The notes beneath the pieces are model-generated. The model was not told where the DNA came from. It saw only the letters and a program-made list of their open reading frames with translations, and did not search any database. Shown one piece after another: positions 42,923 through 52,066 of a stretch of 64,000 nucleotides of DNA. Source of the DNA: Bacteroides sp. UBA7333 (GTDB lineage Bacteria > Bacteroidota > Bacteroidia > Bacteroidales > Bacteroidaceae); the NCBI GenBank assembly GCA_002471195.1, contig DKPN01000006.1, forward strand, positions 1 to 64,000. Direction: 5' to 3'. The translations under genes were made by a program, and so were the position numbers. Within the stretch, counting starts at the first letter, position 1; the number at the start of each line of letters is the position of its first letter.

Positions 42923-44530
42923 ATGTTTCATTCTTTCAAACCATCTATTTGTTTATCTGAATTGCCATATTATTTTACCAATCCATTTCAGTATGAGCCA
43001 CATAGTTTGTGTAAAATAGCAGCAAGTGAAATGCAACACTATTTAGATTCTCTTCATCTGAATGAAGGAAAGATGTATGGTATATTGGTGGTTGCAAAAC
43101 CCTCGGGTGAATTAGGATATTTAATGGCATTTTCGGGATTACTCAACGGAACAAATCATCATTGCAATTTTGTTCCTCCCATTTACGATCTACTCGACAA
43201 GAAGGGCTATTTTAAAGAAGAAGAAAACCGAATTTCATTACTCAATAAGCAAATCGAGGCACTCGAACAATCCAATGAATACATCGCTGCAATCAACCTA
43301 CTCGAAAATTTAAACAAAGAGTTCTCCGATTTTAAGATCGTTTCAAAAGAATCATTGAAGTTAGCCAAAATAGAGAGAGACAAAAAAAGAGCTTTATCGA
43401 TTACTGAAGAGCAGAAAAACGAGCTCATTCGAGAAAGTCAATTTCAAAAAGCTCAAATTAAACGAGAAGAATTGCGATATAAAGAAAAAATCGAATTAGC
43501 CTATCATAAAAAAGCTGAGCAAACAAATCGAATAGATGCCTTAAAAAAAGAGCGAAAACAGCGTTCTGGCAACTTACAAAATTGGCTTTTCGATCAGTTC
43601 AAACTCCGTAACTCTAAAGGTGAAATCAAAACGATTTTAAATATATTCGAAACATATTCGCCCAACAAAGTTCCGCCGGCAGGTACAGGCGAATGCGCTG
43701 CTCCTAAGTTGCTTCAATATGCATATAACAATCATTTAAGACCCATAGCTATGGTTGAGTTTTGGTGGGGGCAATCGCCAACAAATGAAATACGAAAGCA
43801 TGGGTATTATTATCCGGCATGCAACGAAAAATGCAAGCCTTTGTTAACATTTATGCTTCAAGGGTTGCCGCTAGAGGAGATAAGTAGATCGGATAAATTG
43901 ACTGAACCTATTGATTTCGATATTAAATATGAAGATAACGATATGGTTGTGATCAACAAACCTTCGGGTATATTATCGGTACCGGGCAAAAACAACCTAT
44001 TTTCGGTTTACCAATGGGCCGTCAATAAATACCCATTGGCTACCGGCCCGCTAATAGTACATCGATTGGATATGGACACATCGGGATTATTGGTAATTGC
44101 CAAAAATAAAGAGGTGCATAAAAATCTTCAACAGCAATTTTTAAAAAGAGATGTATTTAAAAAATATATAGCATTATTAAATGGAGTTCTCGAAAAAACA
44201 GAAGGCAAAATAGATCTGCCACTTTGTTGTGATCCAAATGATCGCCCTCGACAAATGGTAAACTATCAATATGGGAAAAAAGCCTTGACTCATTATAAAG
44301 TAATTGAAACCTCGAACGGCAAAACCAGAGTGGAGCTGACTCCACTTACCGGACGCACCCATCAACTAAGAGTGCATGCCGCACATCATGAGGGATTGAA
44401 TATACCAATTGTTGGCGATCCTTTGTATGGTAAAAAAGAAAAACGATTATATCTACATGCCCAAAAATTATCATTTGTACATCCTACAACCGGTAAAAGA
44501 TTGGAGTTAATAGTAGAACCTGAATTTTAA
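42923..44530 (+). CDS. RluA-family pseudouridine synthase with long N-terminal domain
   Basis: A 535-residue protein. An N-terminal region (about 1-95) is followed by a long charged coiled coil (about 95-205) and a second conserved region with TGECAAPKLLQYAYNNHLRP and VEFWWGQSPTNEIRKHGYYY. The RluA catalytic domain then contains VINKPSGILSVPG, the catalytic Asp in VHRLDMDTSGLLV, and PLTGRTHQLRVHAAH. It isomerises uridine in rRNA or tRNA. The long form resembles the TruC/RluA-like type of Bacteroidetes. The target is unknown. Confidence 0.9.
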   Translation: MFHSFKPSICLSELPYYFTNPFQYEPHSLCKIAASEMQHYLDSLHLNEGKMYGILVVAKPSGELGYLMAFSGLLNGTNHHCNFVPPIYDLLDKKGYFKEEENRISLLNKQIEALEQSNEYIAAINLLENLNKEFSDFKIVSKESLKLAKIERDKKRALSITEEQKNELIRESQFQKAQIKREELRYKEKIELAYHKKAEQTNRIDALKKERKQRSGNLQNWLFDQFKLRNSKGEIKTILNIFETYSPNKVPPAGTGECAAPKLLQYAYNNHLRPIAMVEFWWGQSPTNEIRKHGYYYPACNEKCKPLLTFMLQGLPLEEISRSDKLTEPIDFDIKYEDNDMVVINKPSGILSVPGKNNLFSVYQWAVNKYPLATGPLIVHRLDMDTSGLLVIAKNKEVHKNLQQQFLKRDVFKKYIALLNGVLEKTEGKIDLPLCCDPNDRPRQMVNYQYGKKALTHYKVIETSNGKTRVELTPLTGRTHQLRVHAAHHEGLNIPIVGDPLYGKKEKRLYLHAQKLSFVHPTTGKRLELIVEPEF

Positions 44531-44548
44531 CGACTAAAATAAGAATGT

Positions 44549-44764
44549 ATGCAAAACAGAAAAAAAAGATTGTGTCCGCAATGTAAAATAGCAAGTATGT
44601 ATATTAAGAATGCTGAAGGTGATAGATTATTGGTTTATGTAATGGATGATGGTATTGTTACACCAAAAAATCCTGAACAATCACTCGAAGGTTTTGATTG
44701 CTCTGAAGTTTTTTGTTTGGGCTGTTCATGGCATGGTAGCCCCAAAAGAGTGGTAAATCATTAA
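44549..44764 (+). CDS. Small zinc-ribbon protein
   Basis: A 71-residue protein with two Cys pairs, LCPQCKIAS and FCLGCSWHG, which likely bind one zinc. It starts 18 bp after the pseudouridine synthase, probably in the same transcript. The pattern resembles uncharacterised Bacteroidales zinc-ribbon proteins. Confidence 0.65.
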   Translation: MQNRKKRLCPQCKIASMYIKNAEGDRLLVYVMDDGIVTPKNPEQSLEGFDCSEVFCLGCSWHGSPKRVVNH

Positions 44765-44803
44765 TTATTTCGACTTTGAAAAAAAATCACCTTTTTTTTA
44801 ATC

Positions 44804-44917
44804 ATGGCTGAACAATTTATATTATCGATATGTTTATATAATGCAAATCATCCTGAAGTGCTTTATGAATATGTGAATATTCATAGAAGTAATATCCAAT
44901 TGCCTCCCCGGCATTGA
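44804..44917 (+). CDS. Tentative 37-residue peptide
   Basis: ATG at 44804, TGA at 44915. The frame (MAEQFILSICLYNANHPEVL then YEYVNIHRSNIQLPPRH) has reasonable codon use but no recognised family. It follows the zinc-ribbon gene by 39 bp. It could be chance. Confidence 0.25.
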   Translation: MAEQFILSICLYNANHPEVLYEYVNIHRSNIQLPPRH

Positions 44918-45185
44918 CAGGTATGATTGCATAGTAGTTTTGTCGTGTTTTATTTTGTGTTTGTGTTGTGACGGTGCTGCGATGTGAATCGGGGTACCGT
45001 TTTTTTATTGCTTTTTTAAACGGTACAATTAAAGTGATATTTTATTACAGAAAACATATAATTTGTTGATAAAATATCTATTCTTTGTAAGACATTATAA
45101 GGAACATGAAAAGCTCTATTATCGGCCCATATCGCTGAATCAATATTTATAGTTATATTTGTATCCATTGAATATTATTATATCC
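44918..45185. promoter_or_regulatory. Spacer with GTACCGTTT hairpin and promoter
   Basis: GTACCGTTT (44992-45000) and AAACGGTAC (45018-45026) form a perfect 9-bp stem around a T-rich loop, terminator-like on both strands. TATATTTG at 45154-45161 is the -7 element for the next gene, 24 bp before the GTG at 45186. Confidence 0.6.
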
Positions 45186-45488
45186 GTGGAAAAATCACGC
45201 AAAATTGAAAAAGAAAAGCACATAGTAGCTTTAATGATCAAAATATATTGCCATAAGCATGAAGGCAATATTCACTTGTGCAGCAACTGCGAAGCTTTGA
45301 TAGCCTATGCACATACCCGACTGGATCATTGCAAGTTCGGGCAGCAAAAGCCGGCTTGCAAATACTGCAAGATACATTGTTATCATCCAGTGTATAGAGC
45401 CCAAATAAAAACCATTATGCGATTTTCGGGACCACGAATGATGATATATGCCCCCATGGAGTTTATTCGTCACTATTTTTTTAAATAA
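45186..45488 (+). CDS. Nitrous oxide-stimulated promoter family protein
   Basis: About 100 residues from GTG 45186; the longer frame from 45159 begins inside the -7 element, so it is rejected. The family pattern is clear: KIEKEKHIVALMIKIYCHKH, LCSNCEALIAYAHTRLDHC, CKYCKIHCYHP and MRFSGPRMMIYAP. Seven conserved Cys/His suggest metal binding. Despite the family name, the function is not established. Confidence 0.8.
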   Translation: MEKSRKIEKEKHIVALMIKIYCHKHEGNIHLCSNCEALIAYAHTRLDHCKFGQQKPACKYCKIHCYHPVYRAQIKTIMRFSGPRMMIYAPMEFIRHYFFK

Positions 45489-45503
45489 TATCTTATTAAT
45501 ATA

Positions 45504-46235
45504 ATGAAGAAAGCTATTATCATAGGTGCTTCCTCAGGAATAGGCGCTGAAGTTGCTAAAATTATGATTGCACAAGGGTGGCAACTCGGAGTCGTGGCGC
45601 GACGCGAAGACAAACTAAATGAGCTGAAAGCTTTATCACCACAAAATGTTATCGTACAAACAATAGACATTACATCCGAAGATGCTGCTGATAAATTGAG
45701 ATCGCTATTCAACCAATTGGGTAAAGTCGATTTAATACTACATAGCTCAGGCATTGGTTTTCAAAACATCCAACTAGATGCCGATATTGAGATAAAAACC
45801 GCACAAACCAATGTTGCCGGATTTATTAGAATAATCGATACTGCATTCAACTTATTCAAAGTTCAAGGCGATGGACATATTGCCATCATCAGTTCGATTG
45901 CCGGAACAAAGGGCTTAGGTATTGCCCCGGCATATTCGGCTACAAAAAAATTTCAAAATACATATATTGATGCACTCGAACAGTTATCGAATATGCAACA
46001 ATATCATATAACCTTTACCGACATTCGTCCTGGATTTGTGAAAACCGATCTTCTGAACGATGGTAAAAACTATCCATTGTTGATGTCGGCCGAAAAGGTA
46101 GCAAGGGATATAATGAAAGCGATTGAAAAGAAAAAACGCGTAGCCATCATCGACTGGAGATATCGCATATTGGTTGTTGGTTGGCGACTCATCCCTAACT
46201 TTATTTGGAAAAGATTATCCATCAAAACCAACTAA
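45504..46235 (+). CDS. SDR family oxidoreductase
   Basis: A 243-residue classical SDR. The cofactor loop is AIIIGASSGIGAEVAK, with catalytic Ser in IAIISSIAGTKGLG and YSATKK. RPGFVKTDLL is typical. The C-terminal end is hydrophobic/basic (RYRILVVGWRLIPNFIWKRL), suggesting membrane association. It is 15 bp downstream of the preceding gene and probably in its operon. The substrate is unknown. Confidence 0.88.
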   Translation: MKKAIIIGASSGIGAEVAKIMIAQGWQLGVVARREDKLNELKALSPQNVIVQTIDITSEDAADKLRSLFNQLGKVDLILHSSGIGFQNIQLDADIEIKTAQTNVAGFIRIIDTAFNLFKVQGDGHIAIISSIAGTKGLGIAPAYSATKKFQNTYIDALEQLSNMQQYHITFTDIRPGFVKTDLLNDGKNYPLLMSAEKVARDIMKAIEKKKRVAIIDWRYRILVVGWRLIPNFIWKRLSIKTN

Positions 46236-46240
46236 AATAA

Positions 46241-46272
46241 AAAAAGTGATTAAGACTGCTTAATCACTTTTT
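46241..46272. terminator. Terminator between converging SDR and GNAT genes
   Basis: AAAAAGTGATTAAG pairs with CTTAATCACTTTTT across a 4-base loop; it is A/T-flanked on both sides and so bidirectional. Confidence 0.85.
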
Positions 46273-46280
46273 TGTTATCA

Positions 46281-46568
46281 CTAATTCTGTTCTACAATAT
46301 CCATCAATTCGGGATGACGTTGGAGCCATACCACGGCATAACTACATGTAGCTTTTGGTTTCAAACCGCTTTTCAATGCAAAATCGTAAGTTGCCTTTAC
46401 TAATGCCGCTGCAATGCCCCTACCCTCTAACGGTCGAGGCACTATCGTATGAATAATATCTAACGCACCATTGATAATGCGATATTGAGCAAAGGCAGTT
46501 CGCCCCTCGATATCTATTTTAAACATTCGTTCATCGGGCTGATGAATTATTTCGTATTCCATAATCAA
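46281..46568 (-). CDS. YjdJ-type GNAT N-acetyltransferase
   Basis: A 95-residue short GNAT protein: RTAFAQYRIINGALDIIHTI, VPRPLEGRGIAAALVKATYD (acetyl-CoA loop) and CSYAVVWLQRHPEL. This is the compact YjdJ/GCN5-related class. It directly follows the TIGR01777 gene (stop and start adjacent), so the two are co-transcribed. The acceptor is unknown. Confidence 0.88.
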   Translation of the reverse strand: MIMEYEIIHQPDERMFKIDIEGRTAFAQYRIINGALDIIHTIVPRPLEGRGIAAALVKATYDFALKSGLKPKATCSYAVVWLQRHPELMDIVEQN

Positions 46569-47429
46569 TTAACTATTTAATTTAAAAAAACTTTTGACAG
46601 TGGGTGCCAGAAAATTAAATCCTGCGTGCATCATTCTAGTGGGTCCAACATCTTGTCCGGAGACTAATAATACTGCTCCTTTTCCATATAATAATTTGAA
46701 TATAAAAAATGGAAAACGAATGGTGATCCAAGCTTTCGAATATTTAGCCATGATACGAACAAACAAATACTGTGTTACCGAATCGGGGGATACTAAATTT
46801 ACTGTACCCTCAAGCGTTGGCGATTTAATAATAAACTCCATTGCTCTGCATAAATCGCGTAAATCAATCCAAGGGAATGCATTTTGGCCGGAACCAATGA
46901 CTACAGCCACCTTTAATAAGTTAATCGATTTCAACATTTGTTGCAATGCACCTCCATCGGGCGAAAGCACAATACCAAAGCGTGTGATCACTAAACGTAT
47001 ATCCGAAGGACATTTATGAGCCTCTGCCTCCCAATCATAACACAACTCTGATAAAAAACCGTCTCCTTTTTCAATGTTATTTTCATCAAAGCTCTTTTGA
47101 GTAGAATAATATCCTACTGCCGAAGTGGATATAAACAATTGTGGCTTTTTATTGGCACTTTTCATTGCATTCACTAATTGCCGAGTGGTATTAATCCTAC
47201 TATCGACAATCTCTTTTAAATATGACTGTGTCCAACGCTTATTAATAGGGGCACCGGCTAAATTAATGACAACATCACAATGTTCAATCGTTTGTACCAA
47301 TTCACCAAAAAATTCGTCTCTAAACAAAGGACGCCCTAAAGGAATAACATGATATCCTAATCCCGAAAGATAGTCGGATAAATGTTTTCCGATAAAACCC
47401 GTGGCACCGCTGATGGCTATATTCAACAT
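46569..47429 (-). CDS. TIGR01777 family NAD-dependent epimerase-like protein
   Basis: A 286-residue extended-SDR protein. The Rossmann loop is ISGATGFIGKHLSDYL. It also has VINLAGAPINKRWTQSYLKE and STSAVGYYST, then FPWIDLRDLCRAMEFII, all typical of TIGR01777 (YfcH/SulA-like) proteins. The reaction is unknown. It forms an operon with the GNAT gene. Confidence 0.9.
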   Translation of the reverse strand: MLNIAISGATGFIGKHLSDYLSGLGYHVIPLGRPLFRDEFFGELVQTIEHCDVVINLAGAPINKRWTQSYLKEIVDSRINTTRQLVNAMKSANKKPQLFISTSAVGYYSTQKSFDENNIEKGDGFLSELCYDWEAEAHKCPSDIRLVITRFGIVLSPDGGALQQMLKSINLLKVAVVIGSGQNAFPWIDLRDLCRAMEFIIKSPTLEGTVNLVSPDSVTQYLFVRIMAKYSKAWITIRFPFFIFKLLYGKGAVLLVSGQDVGPTRMMHAGFNFLAPTVKSFFKLNS

Positions 47430-47483
47430 AAAAACAGACTTTAATTATATTATCAAAACATCTGAAAAGGTGTAAAAGTTCTT

Positions 47484-47514
47484 TGATGCTTTGAAAAGGA
47501 ACATTATCTTTGCA
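47484..47514 (+). promoter_or_regulatory. Complete -33/-7 promoter of lytic transglycosylase gene
   Basis: TTTG at 47484-47487 and TATCTTTG at 47507-47514 are 19 bp apart, the preferred Bacteroidetes spacing. It leaves a 50-nt leader. Confidence 0.65.
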
Positions 47515-47571
47515 ATGAAGGTTTTTATAGATACAACCGCCTATTCTTTCACTCACTTACAATAGCTTAAA

Positions 47572-48552
47572 ATGAAAAAATCTGCATTGCAATATTCCAT
47601 TACCCTTATCTTATGTTTATGTATCGGGGCAACCATTCCGGTATTACTGGGCAGTTCGTCTATCCATAATAGTCAATCGGCACCCAATCATAACGGTACT
47701 TATATTGTCAGTCCGCCAACCATACCTGAAGAATTGGAATTTGATAATCAAAAAATCGATTTGCGACGCTACGATAGACACGAAAGAATAGACCGAGAGT
47801 TGATGGCTTTCATGTTTATGCACTCATCTACGTTACAGTTAATAAAAAAAGCGAATCGTTTTTTTCCGATAGTTGAACCCATTTTAAAGGAAAACGGCAT
47901 ACCCGACGATTTTAAATATTTAATGGCCATTGAAAGTAACCTAAATGTCACATCACGCTCTCCGGCAGGTGCAGCCGGACTATGGCAAATCATGCCTCAA
48001 ACGGCTCGTGAACTGGGCTTAGAGGTAAATGATCAAATTGACGAACGATACAATATTGAGAAATCGACACGTGCAGCTTGTAAATATTTAAAGAAAGCTT
48101 ACAATAAATATGGTGATTGGATGCTCGTAGCAGCATCGTATAATGCCGGACAAGCACGAATTTCATCTTTATTGGACAAACAACAAGTTGACGAAGCGAT
48201 GGACTTGTTCATGGTGGAAGAAACTTCACGCTATATGTTTAGAATTCTAGCGGTAAAAGAGATTTTTAAATCTCCTGCCAAGTTTGGTTTCCATCTTAAA
48301 AAAGAACACCTATATGCACCCTTACAGTATACCACCCAAACGGTTACAACTACCCTTCCCGATTTAGTGCAATATGCAAAGTCGAAGGGCATTACTTATG
48401 CGCAATTAAGAGATGCCAATCAATGGATAAGAGGATATACGTTGCCCAATAAAAGCGGACGTACCTATATCGTTCGTATTCCCACTAATGAAAGTATGCA
48501 TTATAAAGCAAAGCACATTAAGCCACACAACAGAAATTGGGTAATAGATTAA
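47572..48552 (+). CDS. Lytic transglycosylase, MltD-like
   Basis: A 326-residue SLT-domain protein. An N-terminal signal/anchor (residues 7-25) precedes the catalytic domain with Glu in YLMAIESNLNVTSRSPAGAA, GLWQIMPQTARELGL and AASYNAGQARIS. A C-terminal part (LVQYAKSKGITYAQLRDAN, RTYIVRIP) may be a degenerate LysM-like module. It cleaves peptidoglycan with 1,6-anhydroMurNAc formation in the periplasm. Confidence 0.9.
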   Translation: MKKSALQYSITLILCLCIGATIPVLLGSSSIHNSQSAPNHNGTYIVSPPTIPEELEFDNQKIDLRRYDRHERIDRELMAFMFMHSSTLQLIKKANRFFPIVEPILKENGIPDDFKYLMAIESNLNVTSRSPAGAAGLWQIMPQTARELGLEVNDQIDERYNIEKSTRAACKYLKKAYNKYGDWMLVAASYNAGQARISSLLDKQQVDEAMDLFMVEETSRYMFRILAVKEIFKSPAKFGFHLKKEHLYAPLQYTTQTVTTTLPDLVQYAKSKGITYAQLRDANQWIRGYTLPNKSGRTYIVRIPTNESMHYKAKHIKPHNRNWVID

Positions 48553-48578
48553 ATATTTAATCGTAATAACAATATACT

Positions 48579-49448
48579 ATGAAACCGATTGAAGCAGTAA
48601 AAAAATTTTTCCGCAATAAAAAATTAAAAGATAAACTATATAGAATTATATTCGAATCGGATACCAAGGCCGGAAAAGCTTTCGATATTATCTTAATATT
48701 TTGCATCTTATTTAGCATTGTATTGGCTATTGTCGAGAGTATTGCCGGACTATGGCCTGAGCATACCCGACTATTTATCACGTTCGAATATATATTTACC
48801 GCTTTTTTTACTTTCGAATATCTAACACGCATTTATTGTTCGCCTAAGCCGAAAAAATATATTTTTAGCTTCTTCGGCATAGTCGATTTGTTGGCCACCT
48901 TACCTCTTTATTTAGCATTCTTCTTGCCGGGAGCTAGATATTTATTGGTCATTAGAGCCTTTAGAATCATTAGAGTTTTCAGGATATTCAAATTATTCAA
49001 TTTCTGGCTAGAGGGACAAATTCTACTGACATCGATTCAAAAAAGTAGTAAAAAAATTGCAGTATTCTTTGTGTTCGTTGTTATTCTGGTTATCTCAATA
49101 GGCACATTAATGTTTATGATTGAAGGATCTCAAAATGAATCGCAGTTTAACAATATACCCAATAGCATCTATTGGGCTTGTGTCACAATGACTACTGTTG
49201 GCTATGGTGACATTACTCCGGCCACTGCATTGGGAAAATTCTTATCGGCAATTGTGATGCTACTAGGATACACCATTATAGCTGTGCCTACCGGTATTGT
49301 TTCTGTTTCGATGATGAAAGAGCAGAAAAAGTTTAACGACTTAGTGTGTAGCAATTGTGGGCAGAAAGGACACGAGATAAACTCTAAGTTTTGCAATCAT
49401 TGCGGTCATTCACTTTTACCTACACCCACACCACACAATGACATTTGA
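48579..49448 (+). CDS. Voltage-gated-like potassium channel with C-terminal zinc ribbon
   Basis: A 289-residue ion channel with six hydrophobic segments. The S4-like helix reads RYLLVIRAFRIIRVFRIFKL, with Arg or Lys every third or fourth residue. The pore is MTTVGYGDITP near residue 207, so it is potassium selective. After S6 there is a zinc ribbon (CSNCGQKGHEINSKFCNHCG). The combination is unusual but known in bacterial Kv-like proteins. It lies 26 bp downstream of the transglycosylase. Confidence 0.9.
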   Translation: MKPIEAVKKFFRNKKLKDKLYRIIFESDTKAGKAFDIILIFCILFSIVLAIVESIAGLWPEHTRLFITFEYIFTAFFTFEYLTRIYCSPKPKKYIFSFFGIVDLLATLPLYLAFFLPGARYLLVIRAFRIIRVFRIFKLFNFWLEGQILLTSIQKSSKKIAVFFVFVVILVISIGTLMFMIEGSQNESQFNNIPNSIYWACVTMTTVGYGDITPATALGKFLSAIVMLLGYTIIAVPTGIVSVSMMKEQKKFNDLVCSNCGQKGHEINSKFCNHCGHSLLPTPTPHNDI

Positions 49449-49596
49449 CTTCGTGTCTATATTAAATTTATATTTATCATCGTAACAACAATGTAACATC
49501 TGTTTCATTTTATCGTAATAAAAAAATAGCTATTTTGCACATATATAGAAAATATATTTATTTTTGTATTAACTGCATTTTAACTATAACATAACA

Positions 49597-50286
49597 ATGA
49601 ACAATTACCGTATACTTGTTGTCGATGATGAAGAAGATCTTTGCGAAATATTAAAGTTTAATCTTGAAAATGAAGGTTACGAAGTAGATACAGCAAACTC
49701 GGCAGAAGAAGCCCTTAAATTAGATATCAGTAGCTATAACTTATTACTGCTTGATGTAATGATGGGCGAAATATCGGGATTCAAAATGGCTAACATTATC
49801 AAAAAAGATAATAAAACGACACATGTACCTATTATATTTATCACAGCAAAAGATACAGAAAATGATACTGTCACCGGTTTTAATTTAGGTGCCGACGATT
49901 ATATCTCAAAACCCTTTTCGCTTCGAGAAGTGATTGCCCGCGTAAAAGCAGTAATACGCCGTACCAATAAAAATGATACGGAGAAAAAAGTAGAACAATT
50001 AAGTTATAAAACATTGACTTTAGATATCATTAAAAAGAAGATTAGCATTGATGATGCCGAAGTTACATTAACGAAAAAAGAGTTTGAAATTTTATTGCTT
50101 CTTTTACAAAACAAAGGTCGCGTATTTTCAAGAGAAGATATACTAGCAAGGGTTTGGAGCGATGAAGTATATGTGCTTGACCGTACAATCGATGTAAACA
50201 TAACACGCTTACGCAAAAAGATTGGAGCATATGGAAAATGTGTAGTAACACGTTTGGGTTATGGATATTGTTTCGAAACAGAATAA
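49597..50286 (+). CDS. rprY: OmpR-family response regulator, RprY-like
   Basis: A 229-residue response regulator. The receiver has Asp53 in LLLLDVMMG and Lys in DYISKPF. The C-terminal winged helix (TLTKKEFEILLLLLQNKGRV, LDRTIDVNITRLRKKIG) is OmpR type. The length and the partner kinase 10 bp downstream match Bacteroides RprXY. It is expected to bind promoter DNA when phosphorylated. Confidence 0.88.
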   Translation: MNNYRILVVDDEEDLCEILKFNLENEGYEVDTANSAEEALKLDISSYNLLLLDVMMGEISGFKMANIIKKDNKTTHVPIIFITAKDTENDTVTGFNLGADDYISKPFSLREVIARVKAVIRRTNKNDTEKKVEQLSYKTLTLDIIKKKISIDDAEVTLTKKEFEILLLLLQNKGRVFSREDILARVWSDEVYVLDRTIDVNITRLRKKIGAYGKCVVTRLGYGYCFETE

Positions 50287-50296
50287 TTGAAAATAC

Positions 50297-52066
50297 ATGA
50301 TGCGCAAACAAAACAAACATTTCTTTACTTTTAGTCGCAAGCTATTTTTGTCGGTAATATCTATCTTCCTCATTCTTACCATTAGTTTTATTGGCTATCA
50401 GTATTTTCGTGAAAAAGAGTTCAAGATTGAACTCTTTCATGCTCAATTGCAAAAGTATAATGCCCTATTAGAGACGCAAGTAGATTCGTTGTTTAACAAA
50501 AGTGCGATTGATAAATACATCAATGATCATGGTATTGAGAATTTAAGAGTTACCATTGTTGATCTTGAGGGAAAGGTGTTGTATGATACTTATTCTAAAG
50601 ATTCGGTGCAACTCGAAAATCATAACAAACGTCCCGAAGTACAACAAGCATTAAAGAATGGTAGTGGCTTTTCGGTACGTCGAACTTCAGAAACAACAGG
50701 TATACCCTATTTTTATTCGGCAACTCACTACAACAATCATATTATTCGCTCTGCCTTACCCTACAATGTAAGCTTAACCAACCATCTTCGAGTAGATTCG
50801 CATTTTGTATGGTTTGCTATAACACTCACCATTTTATTGCTCATTTTCTTTTCTCAATTTACCAAAAGACTGGGTAAGTCTGTCAATCGTTTGCGAGAAT
50901 TTGCAATGTTGGCCGATCGCAACGAAGCCATAGAGTATGATATAGAGGCAGATTTCCCCCACAATGAATTAGGAGAAATTTCACAACACATCATACAGAT
51001 ATACAAACGATTGCATGAAACCAAAGAAGCCCTATATATAGAGAGAGAGAAACTGTTTAAACATCTGCAAATTTCGCACGAGGGATTGGGCATCTTTACT
51101 AAAAACAAAAAAGAGATATTGGTGAACAATCTCTTTACACAATACTGTAATTTAATTTCTGATTTTAATCTTGAAACAGTTGAGCAGGTATTTGATATTA
51201 AAGAGTTTAACGAAATAAACCATTTCATCAACAAGGCATCGGCACCTTCGCCAAACAATGAAGAAAAAAGAATGTCGATTTCTATCAATAAAAATGGGAA
51301 GTTTTTTATTGTTGAGTGCATCATTTTTCAAGATATGAGTTTTGAAATAAGCATCAACGATATCACACTCGAAGAAGAACAAGTAAGATTAAAAAGACAG
51401 CTAACCCAAAATATTGCCCATGAGCTTAAAACCCCTGTTAGCAGTATTCAAGGCTATTTAGAAACCATTGTCGATAATGATAATATTCCGCCCGAAAAGG
51501 TGAAAACATTCCTTGAAAGATGTTATGCACAAAGTAATCGTCTCAGTCGTTTATTGCGCGATATATCTGTACTGACAAGAATGGATGAGGCTGCCAACAT
51601 GATTGATATGGAAATGGTAGATATCAGCGTATTGGTTTCGAGCATAATCAATGAGGTGTCGCTCGAGCTGGAAGAAAAGCATATAACCGTTGTTGATTCA
51701 CTTAAAAAGAATATAGTGATCCGAGGCAACTATTCTTTGATTTATTCTATTTTTAGAAATCTTACCGATAATGCCATTGCATATGCAGGAAACAAATTTC
51801 AAATAAATATCAATTGTTTCCGTGAAGATGATAAATTTTATTACTTTAGCTTCGCCGATACGGGTGTAGGGGTTGCTCCCGAACATTTAAATCGCTTGTT
51901 TGAGCGCTTCTATCGTATTGATAAAGGCCGTTCGCGTAAACTCGGAGGTACAGGATTGGGATTGGCCATTGTTAAGAATGCAGTCATTATTCACGGAGGT
52001 ACCATATCGGCTAAAACAAACCAAACCGGTGGATTAGAATTTGTATTTACATTAGCGAAAGGATAA
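50297..52066 (+). CDS. rprX: Sensor histidine kinase, RprX-like
   Basis: A 589-residue membrane kinase. Two transmembrane helices (about 13-33 and 172-192) flank a periplasmic sensor. HAMP/PAS-like regions follow. The phospho-acceptor is H375 in QNIAHELKTPVSSIQGYLE. The ATPase domain shows NLTDNAIAYAGN, FADTGVGVAPEHL and GGTGLGLAIVKNA. It phosphorylates the adjacent RprY-like regulator. The signal is unknown. Confidence 0.9.
   Translation: MMRKQNKHFFTFSRKLFLSVISIFLILTISFIGYQYFREKEFKIELFHAQLQKYNALLETQVDSLFNKSAIDKYINDHGIENLRVTIVDLEGKVLYDTYSKDSVQLENHNKRPEVQQALKNGSGFSVRRTSETTGIPYFYSATHYNNHIIRSALPYNVSLTNHLRVDSHFVWFAITLTILLLIFFSQFTKRLGKSVNRLREFAMLADRNEAIEYDIEADFPHNELGEISQHIIQIYKRLHETKEALYIEREKLFKHLQISHEGLGIFTKNKKEILVNNLFTQYCNLISDFNLETVEQVFDIKEFNEINHFINKASAPSPNNEEKRMSISINKNGKFFIVECIIFQDMSFEISINDITLEEEQVRLKRQLTQNIAHELKTPVSSIQGYLETIVDNDNIPPEKVKTFLERCYAQSNRLSRLLRDISVLTRMDEAANMIDMEMVDISVLVSSIINEVSLELEEKHITVVDSLKKNIVIRGNYSLIYSIFRNLTDNAIAYAGNKFQININCFREDDKFYYFSFADTGVGVAPEHLNRLFERFYRIDKGRSRKLGGTGLGLAIVKNAVIIHGGTISAKTNQTGGLEFVFTLAKG

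Noticed and set aside
45159..45185. Earlier start for the nitrous oxide-stimulated promoter family protein
   Set aside because: It overlaps the TATATTTG promoter element; family homology begins near GTG 45186.
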